Part shown: piece by piece, positions 29,350-39,235 of the stretch | How the letters are laid out: each line of letters starts with the position of its first letter | Position numbering within the stretch: the first letter of the stretch is position 1 | Source: Isosphaeraceae bacterium EP7 | Lineage (GTDB): Bacteria; Planctomycetota; Planctomycetia; Isosphaerales; Isosphaeraceae | DNA: 64,000 nt | Direction of reading: 5' to 3' | Assembly (NCBI GenBank): GCA_038400315.1 | Contig: CP151667.1 | Location: 2,615,174 to 2,679,173, forward strand | The notes under the pieces: model-generated | What the model was told of the DNA's origin: nothing | Databases searched by the model: none | What the model saw: only the letters and a program-made list of their open reading frames with translations | Made by a program: the position numbers and the translations under genes

Positions 29350-31272
29350 ATGCGGTGGTTATGCCGCGCAAGTGGCGGCGGGATCGCGTACCTCGGCTTG
29401 CTCTTGGCCGGTTGCGAGGCGACCCTGCCCGGCGAGCCTAGCGAGGCGTCGTCCCCGGCAACGCGGCCAGAAGTTCCCCGGCATGTCGGGGTAGGGCGTC
29501 CGTTTGGCTTGAGCGAGAGAATGGCTTACATCGGCTTCGCCGATTCGTTTGCGACTACACCGAAGATGCTCAGCCCGTTCCGGTTCCTCAACATTCTCGA
29601 GGGGAGCGGGATCGACTTCGTCCATACCTCCGGGACGACCGCCGAGAGGTATTTCCCGACCGCCTTCGGCTCGGGTGTGGCGATGCTCGACTACGACGGC
29701 GATTGCCGGCTCGACCTCTATTTCGCCACAAATACATTCCTGCCGCTGGGGACGGCCAAGACGGGGCCAAACAAGCTCTACAGGAACCTGGGTGGCGGCA
29801 AGTTCGAAGACGTGACGGCGAAGGCGGGCCTGGACTTCACCGGGTTCTGCCATGGGATCATCGTCGGCGACCTGGACAATGACGGCGACCCTGACCTCTT
29901 CCTGTGCAACGTGGGGCCGAATGCCCTTTACCTGAACAATGGCGACGGGACCTTCCGTGACGCCAGCCATCCCGCCGGGATCGAAACCCCGAACTGGTCG
30001 ATGGGCGGGGCGATGCTCGACTACGACAACGACGGCGACCTGGACATCTACGTCGCCAACTATGGGACCTATGCGTTCCTCCAGACACCCAGGCCTTGCG
30101 GCTCCGATGAGGTCCCGATCTATTGCGCTCCCGGCGGAGTCCCGTGGGCCAAGAATTGCCTCTATCGCAACAACGGAGATGCGACCTTCACCGACGTGAC
30201 CGACCGTGCGGGACTCGGTCGCACCGACGGTCACAGCTTTGGCGCCGTCGCGGCGGACCTCAATTGCGACGGCCGGGTCGACCTCTATGCCGTCAACGAC
30301 CTCAGGCCGAATTTCCTTTTCCTGAACAAGGGGGACGGCACGTTCGAGGACGTGACCGAGACGTCGGGCGCCGCGTACGATGCCCAGGGGGGGCCACAGG
30401 CCAGCATGGGAGTCGACGCCGAGGACTGCGATGGCGACGGCCGACCTGAGCTAATCGCGACCAACTACCAGTACGAGTACACCGCCTATTATCAGAATTT
30501 CTCCGTGTCGCCCGCGACCCCGCCGGTTCGCGGAGTAGCTCCGCCGGTCATGTTCAACGACGCCTCGGCGGCGATCGGACTGGTCGCCGACAGCAAGCCT
30601 TACGTCGGGTGGGGCTGCGCCCTGGCAGACTTCGACAACGACGGCTGGCCCGACGTCTTCGTCACCAACGGCCACGTCGACAGCAACCGCGCGCTGCTCG
30701 CGCCGATGCTCACCTACCTCGAGCCGCCGATGCTGCACCGGAACGTCCCCGCCGGGACCGCCCCCGGCGCCGGGCGAAGGTTCGAACGCGCCACGCTCGG
30801 CGTGGGGCCGTACTTCGACGCGCGGCACGCCGGCCGAGGCGCGGCCTTCGGCGACCTTGACGACGACGGCGATATCGACATCGTCGTCAATCACCGCGAC
30901 GCCGCCCCCGCGGTCCTTCGCAACGACACCCCGGGCGATTACAGATGGATCCGCCTGAAGCTGGTTGGGACACGGAGCAATCGCGACGCGATCGGTGCCC
31001 GCGTCGAGGTCCACGCCGGCGAGAGGACCATCACACGCCAGCGCAAGAGCGGCCACAGCCTGGAATCGGCCAACGATCCTCGCCTCCTGATCGGTCTGGG
31101 CATCGTCGACGAGGTCGACCGGGTCACGATCCGCTGGCCTTCGGGGGTCGTCAGCACGTTCGAGCACCTGGTCACCAACACGACCTACGAGGTTGTTGAG
31201 CCTCGGGACGAAGAGGGCAAGGGCAAGGGGTTGGCGGTCGTCCGCCCGGGGGAGAAGTTGGGGGCGGACTGA
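29350..31272 (+). CDS. CRTAC1-family FG-GAP/VCBS repeat lipoprotein with ASPIC/UnbV domain
   Basis: 640 residues. ATG 29350 gives MRWLCRASGGGIAYLGLLLAGC, a lipoprotein signal with lipobox LAGC; GAAGG precedes it. The body is a beta-propeller of FG-GAP/VCBS repeats with repeated Ca-binding DxDxDGxxD-type loops: MLDYDGDCRLDLY, VGDLDNDGDPDLF, MLDYDNDGDLDIYV, DLNCDGRVDLY and ADFDNDGWPDVFV. The C-terminal ASPIC/UnbV domain includes RVTIRWPSGVVSTFEHL. Surface-bound, probably adhesion or carbohydrate binding. The TPR gene follows 83 bp downstream. Confidence 0.93.
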   Translation: MRWLCRASGGGIAYLGLLLAGCEATLPGEPSEASSPATRPEVPRHVGVGRPFGLSERMAYIGFADSFATTPKMLSPFRFLNILEGSGIDFVHTSGTTAERYFPTAFGSGVAMLDYDGDCRLDLYFATNTFLPLGTAKTGPNKLYRNLGGGKFEDVTAKAGLDFTGFCHGIIVGDLDNDGDPDLFLCNVGPNALYLNNGDGTFRDASHPAGIETPNWSMGGAMLDYDNDGDLDIYVANYGTYAFLQTPRPCGSDEVPIYCAPGGVPWAKNCLYRNNGDATFTDVTDRAGLGRTDGHSFGAVAADLNCDGRVDLYAVNDLRPNFLFLNKGDGTFEDVTETSGAAYDAQGGPQASMGVDAEDCDGDGRPELIATNYQYEYTAYYQNFSVSPATPPVRGVAPPVMFNDASAAIGLVADSKPYVGWGCALADFDNDGWPDVFVTNGHVDSNRALLAPMLTYLEPPMLHRNVPAGTAPGAGRRFERATLGVGPYFDARHAGRGAAFGDLDDDGDIDIVVNHRDAAPAVLRNDTPGDYRWIRLKLVGTRSNRDAIGARVEVHAGERTITRQRKSGHSLESANDPRLLIGLGIVDEVDRVTIRWPSGVVSTFEHLVTNTTYEVVEPRDEEGKGKGLAVVRPGEKLGAD

Positions 31273-31355
31273 GTCGGGTGACTTCCCCGGGGCAATCGTC
31301 GTCGGGGCGCATCCGAGCCCCATCACGGGTCAGGCCCTGAAATGCGGAGAGGCGG

Positions 31356-32660
31356 ATGGAGACCATCTCGAACCGTTGCCCTCGGGACTTCCTCTCCCGT
31401 CGCGCCCGTTGGATCGTCGTGGCCGTCGGGATGGTCCTCGCACTTGCCGCGGTCGGAGTCTGGCACCTCGGGGAGATCCCGGCGCGTACCACGGCGAGGG
31501 CCGCGCGACGTGCGGTCGCCGACAGTCAATTTGACGAGGCGGATGCGACGCTCGGGCGCTGGCTGCTGATGCGGCCGAGGTCGGCGGAGGCCTACTATCT
31601 CAAAGCCCGGGTCGCGCTGGCCCGGAAGAAGCCCCAGGAGGCGGTCGCGGGTCTGGCTGCTGCCCGGGCGCTGGGATATCCGGCCGCGCCTCTGGATCGG
31701 CTCGACGCCATCATTCGCGCCAATGCCGGTCGGCATGCTGAGGCCGAGCCGGTCCTCAGGCGCGTCCTGGAGGAGTCCAAGGCGCCCGACCCGGAGGCCG
31801 CCGAGGCCCTGGCCCGGGTCTATCTCGAGACCTATCGATTCCAGGATGCCGCCGTCGTGATTGACCGCTGGATGCGCGATGCGCCGGACGACGCGAAACC
31901 CTACCTCTGGCGGACTGAGGTGAATTCGCGACTCAAGAAGGACTCGATCGCCCAGATCCGGGATTATCGTGCGGCCCTGGATCGAGATCCGACCCTCGAT
32001 CGGGCTCGCCTCGGCCTGGCCGGCGAGCTTCGCCTGGCCGGGCGTCACGCCGAGGCCGCGTCGGTCTATGACTCTTACATCGACCGCAATCCCGACGAGC
32101 CCGCCGGACACCTCGGCGCCGGGCTCGTCGCGTTGGACCGGGGGGACGACGCTTCGGCGATCCTCCATCTCGACCGGACGCTGGAACTGGCCCCGGTGAA
32201 CTCCGCCGCACTCTCGGCGCGGGCGGCGATCGCGGTCCGTCGGCGCGAAGACACCGCCGCGTTGGACTTGCTGGATCGGGCCGTCCGCATCACCCCCCAC
32301 GATGTCGAGATTCGCCATCGTCGCGGGCTCTGCCTCGCCCGGCTCGGACGACGCGACGAGGCACGGGCGGAGCAGGTGGTGGCGGCGCGCCTCAGGGAGG
32401 ACGCCCAGCGATTGGGCAAGCTCCAGTTAGCGTTGGTCACGAATCCCGGAGACCTGGGACTCCAGGGTGAGATCGCGCACTGGATGATCGAGCACGGCCA
32501 CGAGGAGGAAGGAATCCGCTGGGCCAGGAAGATCCTCGACGAGCGGCCCAACGACCTAGAGGCCAATCGCATGATGGTCGAATATCACGAGCGGGGCGGC
32601 AGTCCAGGACTGGCGAATTACTACAGGCTCCAGGCCAAAGAGACCCCGCCCCCGAAATGA
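31356..32660 (+). CDS. Membrane-anchored TPR-repeat protein
   Basis: 434 residues. One N-terminal transmembrane helix (WIVVAVGMVLALAAVGVWHL) is followed by tetratricopeptide repeats covering most of the protein, for example FDEADATLGRWLLMRPRSAE, HAEAEPVLRRVLEESKAPD, HAEAASVYDSYIDRNPDEP and DDASAILHLDRTLELAPVNS. Such repeats form a protein-binding solenoid. In planctomycetes TPR proteins are commonly encoded directly after CRTAC1 proteins, as here, so they may form a surface assembly. The C-terminus (KETPPPK) is free of anchors. Confidence 0.9.
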   Translation: METISNRCPRDFLSRRARWIVVAVGMVLALAAVGVWHLGEIPARTTARAARRAVADSQFDEADATLGRWLLMRPRSAEAYYLKARVALARKKPQEAVAGLAAARALGYPAAPLDRLDAIIRANAGRHAEAEPVLRRVLEESKAPDPEAAEALARVYLETYRFQDAAVVIDRWMRDAPDDAKPYLWRTEVNSRLKKDSIAQIRDYRAALDRDPTLDRARLGLAGELRLAGRHAEAASVYDSYIDRNPDEPAGHLGAGLVALDRGDDASAILHLDRTLELAPVNSAALSARAAIAVRRREDTAALDLLDRAVRITPHDVEIRHRRGLCLARLGRRDEARAEQVVAARLREDAQRLGKLQLALVTNPGDLGLQGEIAHWMIEHGHEEEGIRWARKILDERPNDLEANRMMVEYHERGGSPGLANYYRLQAKETPPPK

Positions 32661-32733
32661 GCCCGAAGTGCTGAAGAGGTGGCCATTGATCGTGATCACG
32701 ATTCACTGAGGGATTGGGCCCCGCCTCGTGCCC

Positions 32734-33999
32734 TCAAGACTTCTTCGCCCCGGCGGGCCGCACCACGAAGTGGAATGGCCTGGGTCTCACGAGCGTGCGC
32801 TGGAGGACCTCGATGTGGGCGTTGACGTCGTCGGCCCCCTTCCGGAACGAGTCCCAGTCGGGATAATTGGGCAGGTAATGGTGGGCGGTCCGTCCCGCCA
32901 AGGCGAGGTCGTTGCGGGCGTCCGTCAACTCATTCAGACTCCAGGCCTGGGCCTCCCACGGCCCCCCCGGCTCCCAGCCGTCGGCCGTCGCCGAGGAGAT
33001 GTTCACGCCCGAATCCAGCCGGTCCGCCATGAACGACCCGAGCGATCGGCCGTCGGCCACGACCTCATACCGGCCTTCCGGAAGCCCCTTCACCGCCAGC
33101 ATGTAGCGATTCAGCTCGTCGGGGATCGGCACGAACCGGAATCGGAGGGCACCGAAGAGGCCGAAGTTGATCGGCAGCCCCTCATCCAGGCGGTCGAATT
33201 CCAGGTGCGTGGGATCCCCTTTGAAGTTCGACACTCGGCACCCCTTCGCCTCGACGACCGCGGCCTTACCTGCATCGAGAGTGGCCGAGGAGACGTCGGC
33301 AGGGCCGCCCAAGCCCTTGAGGATCGCGAACGCCATGGCCAGTTGCCCGAGGTCATTCAGGTGGATGCCGTCGCCGGCGTGCAGCGTCAGGTCTGCTTTC
33401 TCCTTTTCCTCTTTGGCACCGGCTCTTTCGGCCAGGACCTTCCGCTGGATGGCGCGCATCGTACGCTGGACGTCGATGGCCCCTGCGCCGGCGGAGCGGG
33501 CGAGGGCCATCCCCTCGTCGCACATCGTCTGGAGGAAGTCATGTTCGCTCTTGTCCGGGTCCTGTCCCGTGATTGCCGCGGAGCAGATAAACACCCGGAT
33601 CCCGCGATCCTTGCACCGCTCGACGATCCCTCGGATCGCGTCCAGGTAGATCTGCTTGTGCTCGGCGTCGGCCTTCGCCCCCCAGCCGATGTCGTTGACC
33701 CCATAGGCGACGATCAGGACGGTCGCGCCGCGGGCGAAGACGTCGCGGTCGAGACGCTTCAGCCCCCCCGCGGCGGTGTCCCCACCCCAGCCCGCGTTGA
33801 GGAACCGGACCTTGCGGTCGGGGAAGCGGAGCAGGGTGTAGTTCTCGACAACCTTGCCGTAGGTGCGCGCCGCCGTGATGCTGTCGCCGAGAAAGACCAC
33901 GGTGTCGCCGTCCCGAAGGGCGAAATCCGCCCCCCCGGCGTGGGGCGAGACCAAGACCAGGGCGAGGAACGACATGGTGGTTTTCAGGGATATTCGCAC
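32734..33999 (-). CDS. SGNH/GDSL-type hydrolase, secreted
   Basis: The N-terminal block has VVFLGDSITAARTYG (catalytic Ser in GDSI), block III has VAYGVNDIGWG (oxyanion Asn) and block V has HAGDGIHLNDLGQ (DxxH with catalytic Asp and His). This makes a complete SGNH esterase. Start is uncertain: GTG 33999 gives a basic leader MRISLKTTMSFLALVLVSPH that works as a signal peptide, while ATG 33975 has no clear ribosome site either. Length (421 aa) exceeds a minimal SGNH domain; the C-terminal 200 residues may bind carbohydrate. It is divergent from the next gene. Confidence 0.88.
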   Translation of the reverse strand: MRISLKTTMSFLALVLVSPHAGGADFALRDGDTVVFLGDSITAARTYGKVVENYTLLRFPDRKVRFLNAGWGGDTAAGGLKRLDRDVFARGATVLIVAYGVNDIGWGAKADAEHKQIYLDAIRGIVERCKDRGIRVFICSAAITGQDPDKSEHDFLQTMCDEGMALARSAGAGAIDVQRTMRAIQRKVLAERAGAKEEKEKADLTLHAGDGIHLNDLGQLAMAFAILKGLGGPADVSSATLDAGKAAVVEAKGCRVSNFKGDPTHLEFDRLDEGLPINFGLFGALRFRFVPIPDELNRYMLAVKGLPEGRYEVVADGRSLGSFMADRLDSGVNISSATADGWEPGGPWEAQAWSLNELTDARNDLALAGRTAHHYLPNYPDWDSFRKGADDVNAHIEVLQRTLVRPRPFHFVVRPAGAKKS

Positions 34000-34158
34000 T
34001 GAATAATCCAAAGCTTCACGGGGGCGGCGACTGGGTCTGGGGCTGCCTTCAATCCAGTTATGTCGCGTCGTGTCTCCCGACTGTATACTCGTCGGACGGG
34101 TCGGTCCAGCCCTTAGAACGAGCACCCGATCGGTTGGCCGTCGACGGGTCGTCGAGGC

Positions 34159-35058
34159 ATGACGTCGATGGATCGTTATGATCTGGTGGATTACGGGGGG
34201 CGTATGATGCGGCGAGAGCGGGCGGAGATCCTCGCGTCATTCCGAGAGAAGGTCGCGAGAGGCGAGCCGATCATCGGCGGCGGGGCGGGGACGGGCCTCT
34301 CGGCCAAGTGCGAGGAAGCCGGCGGCATCGATCTCATCGTCATCTACAACTCCGGTCGGTTCCGGATGGCCGGGCGCGGCTCGCTGGCCGGGCTCATGGC
34401 CTACGGCAACGCCAATCAGATCGTACGCGAGATGGCCCCGGAGGTCCTCTCCATCGTCGGGCGGACCCCGGTGCTGGCCGGAGTCTGCGGCACCGACCCG
34501 TTCCTGCTCCGCGACCAATTCCTGCGCGAGCTGCGCGACCTGGGATTCGCCGGCATCCAGAACTTCCCGACGGTAGGCCTCATTGACGGCCTCTTCCGCG
34601 AGAACCTGGAGGAGACCGGGATGAGCTATCGCCTTGAGGTGGAGCTGATCGCGGCGGCCCGCGCGCTCGACCTCCTGACGACGCCCTACGCCTTCAACCC
34701 CGAGGAGGCACGAATGATGGCCGAGGCGGGCGCCGACATCATCGTGGCACATATGGGGCTGACGACGGGCGGCACGATCGGCGCACGTACTGCTCGCACG
34801 CTCGAGGATTGCGTCGGCGAGGTGCAGGCGATCGCCGATGTCTGCAAATCTGTCCGGTCCGACTGCCTGGTCCTCTGCCACGGCGGCCCGATCTCATCGC
34901 CCGAGGACGCGCAATTCATACTCAGCCGTTGCCATGGAGTCGAGGGGTTCTACGGGGCCAGCAGCATGGAGCGATTGCCGGCGGAAACCGCCATTGCCGA
35001 ACAGGTCGGGCGATTCACGAAGCTGTCGCTGCCAGGGGCCCGTCCGGTCGCGCGGTGA
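34159..35058 (+). CDS. TIM-barrel protein of the phosphoenolpyruvate hydrolase-like family
   Basis: The family signature is clear: [80 protein letters not shown] and [18 protein letters not shown]. This TIM barrel (PF09370, related to PEP mutase-like enzymes) is repeatedly found next to Tm-1-like UPF0261 proteins, and here that partner lies two genes downstream. The reaction is unproven. Starts at 34159, 34168 or 34204 are possible; ATG 34204/34207 follows a GGGGGG tract and matches the usual family N-terminus ([11 protein letters not shown]). Confidence 0.88.
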   Translation: MTSMDRYDLVDYGGRMMRRERAEILASFREKVARGEPIIGGGAGTGLSAKCEEAGGIDLIVIYNSGRFRMAGRGSLAGLMAYGNANQIVREMAPEVLSIVGRTPVLAGVCGTDPFLLRDQFLRELRDLGFAGIQNFPTVGLIDGLFRENLEETGMSYRLEVELIAAARALDLLTTPYAFNPEEARMMAEAGADIIVAHMGLTTGGTIGARTARTLEDCVGEVQAIADVCKSVRSDCLVLCHGGPISSPEDAQFILSRCHGVEGFYGASSMERLPAETAIAEQVGRFTKLSLPGARPVAR

Positions 35059-35110
35059 GACGACCACGTCCGCAGCCCCGTTCCGAATTCATGCGGGAAG
35101 GACTTCGACG

Positions 35111-38100
35111 ATGCTCCGCAGCCGTATCGCCTCGGTCGCCCTGGGAATCCTCTCGGCCCTCGCCATCAGCGCATCGGCGGCTGGCCAGGACGTCCCCGCC
35201 AGACCGATCGAGGCGTGGGCCGATCCCCACCTAAAGGTCACACGCGGCCTCGTGCTCTGGCTGGATGCGGGCCACCTGAACGCGGCCCGCAAGGCCCTCG
35301 GCCGCCCGGAGGCGGCCGAGGGCGCGCGGGTCGACCTCTGGTATGACGCCTCGGGCCACGGCCGGCACCTGGCCCAGACACGAGTCGAGGTGCAGCCCTT
35401 CTATCAGGACGGCGCCTTGCGGTTCGACGGCGACGCGAGCCACCTCGAACTGGCCGGGATAGGAGGACGGTTCCGGGAAATCACCCTCTTCGTCGTCGCC
35501 GCGCCCCTCGGCAACGCGGGGGGCTTCCGCGCCTTCATGGCGATCAACCAGGAGGGCAAGGATGACTTCACCAGCGGGCTGAATCTCGACATGGGATTCG
35601 GGTTTTCGTCGCGATTCGAGACGATCAACGTCGAGGGGAACGGCTTCGGCGGGATGGCCAATCTGATGGCCAGCCCCTCCGATTTCGGCGTCGTCCGGCG
35701 GATGACCGTCACCTCGACACCCGGCCCCGGCGGCACGAAGACTTACCTCGACGGCCGACCCGGCGGTTCGCGCGACCGCAAGGATTCGGTCCTCATCGCG
35801 GACAGGGTCACCGTGGGGGCCCGCCGGTATGGGGCCGACGCCGTCCGCGGGTTCCTCGACGGCGACATCTTGCAGGTCCTGGTCTACGACCGCGTGCTCG
35901 ATGAAGCTGAGCGCACACAGGTCGAGGGCTTCCTTGCCGCCCGATATGGCGGGAAGGCCCCGATCGTCCGCCCCGGCCGGCCGGCCGTTGGCAAGCCGCT
36001 GGTCTCCGTAGCGAACCCACCCGCGGTTCAGATGCTGGTGCCGGGCTTCTCCGCGCGGGAACTGCCCGTCGACCTGTCGAACATCAACAACATCAAGTAT
36101 CGGCCGGACGGCAAGCTGGTCGCCCTCGCCTACGACGGGAATCTCTACCTCCTCTCCGACAGCAACGGGACGGGAGTCGAGGACAGGGTCGAGCGATTTT
36201 GGATGAACAAGGGGGGGATCAACGCTCCGATCGGCATGGCGCTGACGCCTCCGGGCTATCCCCTGGGCGAGGGCGTCTTCGTGGCCAGCAAGGGGAAGAT
36301 TTCGCTCATCACGGACGTCGACCGCGACGGCAAGGCCGACCGGGAGATCGTCGTCGCCACGGGGTGGAAGGAACTCCCGCACGGCGTCGACGCCCTGGGC
36401 GTGGCGGTTGACGAGGCGGGGGCCGTCTACTTCGGGCTCGGGGTAACGAACTTCACCAACCCCTACCTTGTCGGTGCGTCGGGCGAGGCGGCGTACGACC
36501 TGAAGGGCGAGCACGGCACGATCCAGAAGGTCGCGCCCGACTTCGGCAGGCGCGAGATCATCGCCACGGGGATCCGGTTCCCGGTCGGGATGGCATTCAA
36601 CCGCCACGGAGACTTCTTCGCGACCGACCAGGAGGGGGCGACCTGGCTCCCCAACGGGAACCCGTTCGATGAGCTGCTGCACATCCGGCCGGGGAGGCAC
36701 TACGGGTTCCCCCCGCGTCACCCGAAGTACCTCCCCTCGGTGGTCGACGAGCCCAGCGTGTTCGACTATGCCCCGCAGCATCAATCCACCTGCGGCCTCA
36801 ACTTCAATGAGCCGGTGAGCGGAGGTCCAACCTTTGGTCCGGCCTTCTGGGCGGGAGACGCGCTGGTCACCGGCTACTCGCGAGGCAAGCTTTACCGGAC
36901 GAAGCTGGCGAAGACCGAGGCCGGCTACGTCGCGCAGACGCACGTCTTCGCCGTCCTGAATATGCTCCCCGTCGACGCCTGCGTCTCGCCCCGAGGCGAT
37001 CTCGTGGTCGCGGTCCACAGCGGCCTGCCGGACTGGGGGAGCGGGCCGAAGGGGAAGGGCAAGCTCTACAAGGTCACGTACAACGACCACGATGCCCCCC
37101 AGCCGGTGCTCGCCTGGGCCTCGGGGCCACAAGAGGCGAGCGTCGCGTTCGACCGTCCGCTCGACCTGGCGAGCCTGAAAGACCTGGCCAGGAACCTCAC
37201 CCTCGAGTACGGCAAGTCAGTTGGCCCCGGCGACCGATACGAGTCCCTGCGCCCGCCCTACGATGCGGTGGCCCGGCAGTTGAACGCGCCCCGGTTCGGG
37301 CTCCCGATCTACTCGGCCAAGGTCTCCGCCGACCGACGTTCGCTGCACCTGACAACCGCCCCGCACCCCGAACTGGGCACGTACGTCATCAACTCACCGG
37401 GCCTGGGGCGGCCCGATCGGGCGAAGATCCCTGCGGCTGCGATGCCCCAGGACGCCGACGTGGATCTCGCCTATGACCTTACCGGCGCCGACGTCACCTG
37501 GAAGCCCGAGTCGGGGCCAGGGAGCTGGGCCGGCTGGCTGCCGCACCTCGACCTAGCCGTCTCCCGCAATTTCACCGTCGGGAGCGCGGAGCACGATCGA
37601 CTCTGGGATGTCCTGGGGCGGCCGGGCCGCTTGACCCTCAAGTCCAGGCTCGACCTCTGGCAGATGCTCCGACCGGCCGTCCAGCCCGGCTCGACCGCAG
37701 GTTACACCCTGCCGGACGAGAAGGTCACGATGACTTTCACCGGCTCCGGTCCGATCCAGGTCACCACGCCCGCAGGGAGCGTTCCCGCCGAAGCCGACAA
37801 GGAGGGCCTCTACCGTGTCCGGGTCGCGGTGTCGCCGAGGGAGCGCGAGCCGCTGCCGCTGGAGGTCGCCCTGGAGACGGGAGGTCGGGCGACCCTGGAA
37901 GTGTCCTACACGACGGCCGAGGACCCTCGACCCCGGGCGTTGCCACTCAGGCGACTCCTGCTGCCGTGGGCGGCCTTGACGAAGCGAGCGGACACGTTCG
38001 CGGAGCGGGATATCCCGGAGTTGTTGGGGGGCAACTGGTCACGAGGCCGGGCCATCTTCACCGGATCCGAGGCCCGGTGCGCCACCTGCCACCGGGTGCG

Positions 38101-39235
38101 CAGCCTGGGAGATGACATCGGCCCCGACCTCTCGAACCTTATCCACCGCGACTATGCGTCGGTGCTCCGCGACATCCACGCGCCGAGCGCCGCCATCAAC
38201 CCCGATTACGTTGCCTACTCCGTCGCCCTGACGGACGGCCGGGTCCTGCAGGGCACGCTGCGCACCGAGGCCGACGGCCTGGTCGTGAGCGACACTGCCG
38301 GCGTGCGGACAACGGTCTCCCGATCGTCGGTCGATGAGACTGCCCCCTCGGCGGTCTCAATGATGCCCGACGGGATCGACGCGGCCCTCGGCCCGAAAAA
38401 GCTGCGCGACCTGCTCACGTTCCTCCTGACCGACCCGATCGGCCCGGCAAAAATCGAGTACCAGGGCTCTCCGCCCCCTCCGCCGCGGCGCCGACACGAG
38501 CTCGACGCGGTCCTGAAGGGGAGCGTCCCGATCGCAAACCCGCGAAAACTCCGGATCGTCCTGGCGGGGGGCCCCAAGGACCACGGGCCGGGCGAGCACG
38601 ACTATCCCCTCTGGCTGAAGCGCTGGTCGCCCCTGTTAGCGACGGACGAGTCCCTCACCGTCGAGACGTCGGCGGGCTGGCCATCCCCCCAGCAGCTCGA
38701 GACGGCCGATGTCGTCGTCTTTTACTCCAACAACCCCGGCTGGGACGCGGCGAAGGCCGAGCAGCTCGACCTCTTCTTCGCCCGGGGCGGCGGGGTCGTC
38801 CTGATCCATTACGCGGTCGACGGCCATGACGCCTCGGAGGCCCTGGCGGATCGGATCGGCCTGGCTTGGAAGGCGGGTCGATCGAAGTTCCGCCACGGGC
38901 AGCTCGAGGTGGACTTCTCCGGGTCGAAGCACCCGATCACCCGGGGTTTCGGCCGGCTCAAGCTCGTGGACGAGAGTTATTGGAATCTCGTCGGCGACCC
39001 GTCGCGGATCGACCTGCTGGGGACTGGGGCGGAGGAAGGCGGGCCGCGGCCGCTCTTCTGGGCCCGCCAGACGGGGAAAGGGAGGGTCTTCGTGAGCCTC
39101 CCCGGCCATTTCACGTGGACGTTCGACGACCCACTCTTCCGCGTCCTGATGCTGCGCGGGATGGCCTGGGTCGCGGGCGAGCCGGTCGATCGTTTCAACG
39201 AGTTGGCGACCCCGGGCGCGAGGATCGATGAATGA
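35111..39235 (+). CDS. Giant secreted fusion: LamG-like, membrane-bound dehydrogenase propeller, cytochrome c, ThuA
   Basis: 1374 residues. ATG 35111 follows GGAAGG and gives the signal peptide MLRSRIASVALGILSALAIS-ASA. Domains in order: LamG-like fold (about 40-280; LVLWLDAGH, FDGDASHLELAGI); PVC-type membrane-bound dehydrogenase/NHL-like beta-propeller (about 300-650; DLSNINNIKYRPDGKLVALA, NRHGDFFATDQEGATWLPNG); a beta-rich linker; cytochrome c-like domain with CATCHRVRSLG and heme-regulatory tail (about 970-1110; GPDLSNL); and ThuA-like domain (about 1130-1374; IVLAGGPKDHGPGEHDYPLW, VVLIHYAVDGHD, GHFTWTFDDPLFRVLMLRG). Probably periplasmic sugar oxidation. It overlaps the next gene by 4 bp. 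Confidence 0.9.
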   Translation: MLRSRIASVALGILSALAISASAAGQDVPARPIEAWADPHLKVTRGLVLWLDAGHLNAARKALGRPEAAEGARVDLWYDASGHGRHLAQTRVEVQPFYQDGALRFDGDASHLELAGIGGRFREITLFVVAAPLGNAGGFRAFMAINQEGKDDFTSGLNLDMGFGFSSRFETINVEGNGFGGMANLMASPSDFGVVRRMTVTSTPGPGGTKTYLDGRPGGSRDRKDSVLIADRVTVGARRYGADAVRGFLDGDILQVLVYDRVLDEAERTQVEGFLAARYGGKAPIVRPGRPAVGKPLVSVANPPAVQMLVPGFSARELPVDLSNINNIKYRPDGKLVALAYDGNLYLLSDSNGTGVEDRVERFWMNKGGINAPIGMALTPPGYPLGEGVFVASKGKISLITDVDRDGKADREIVVATGWKELPHGVDALGVAVDEAGAVYFGLGVTNFTNPYLVGASGEAAYDLKGEHGTIQKVAPDFGRREIIATGIRFPVGMAFNRHGDFFATDQEGATWLPNGNPFDELLHIRPGRHYGFPPRHPKYLPSVVDEPSVFDYAPQHQSTCGLNFNEPVSGGPTFGPAFWAGDALVTGYSRGKLYRTKLAKTEAGYVAQTHVFAVLNMLPVDACVSPRGDLVVAVHSGLPDWGSGPKGKGKLYKVTYNDHDAPQPVLAWASGPQEASVAFDRPLDLASLKDLARNLTLEYGKSVGPGDRYESLRPPYDAVARQLNAPRFGLPIYSAKVSADRRSLHLTTAPHPELGTYVINSPGLGRPDRAKIPAAAMPQDADVDLAYDLTGADVTWKPESGPGSWAGWLPHLDLAVSRNFTVGSAEHDRLWDVLGRPGRLTLKSRLDLWQMLRPAVQPGSTAGYTLPDEKVTMTFTGSGPIQVTTPAGSVPAEADKEGLYRVRVAVSPREREPLPLEVALETGGRATLEVSYTTAEDPRPRALPLRRLLLPWAALTKRADTFAERDIPELLGGNWSRGRAIFTGSEARCATCHRVRSLGDDIGPDLSNLIHRDYASVLRDIHAPSAAINPDYVAYSVALTDGRVLQGTLRTEADGLVVSDTAGVRTTVSRSSVDETAPSAVSMMPDGIDAALGPKKLRDLLTFLLTDPIGPAKIEYQGSPPPPPRRRHELDAVLKGSVPIANPRKLRIVLAGGPKDHGPGEHDYPLWLKRWSPLLATDESLTVETSAGWPSPQQLETADVVVFYSNNPGWDAAKAEQLDLFFARGGGVVLIHYAVDGHDASEALADRIGLAWKAGRSKFRHGQLEVDFSGSKHPITRGFGRLKLVDESYWNLVGDPSRIDLLGTGAEEGGPRPLFWARQTGKGRVFVSLPGHFTWTFDDPLFRVLMLRGMAWVAGEPVDRFNELATPGARIDE

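Noticed and set aside
35231-37132. 633-codon minus-strand open frame
   Set aside because: Shadow of the giant fusion gene; Asp/Val/Arg-rich mirror composition and no motif.
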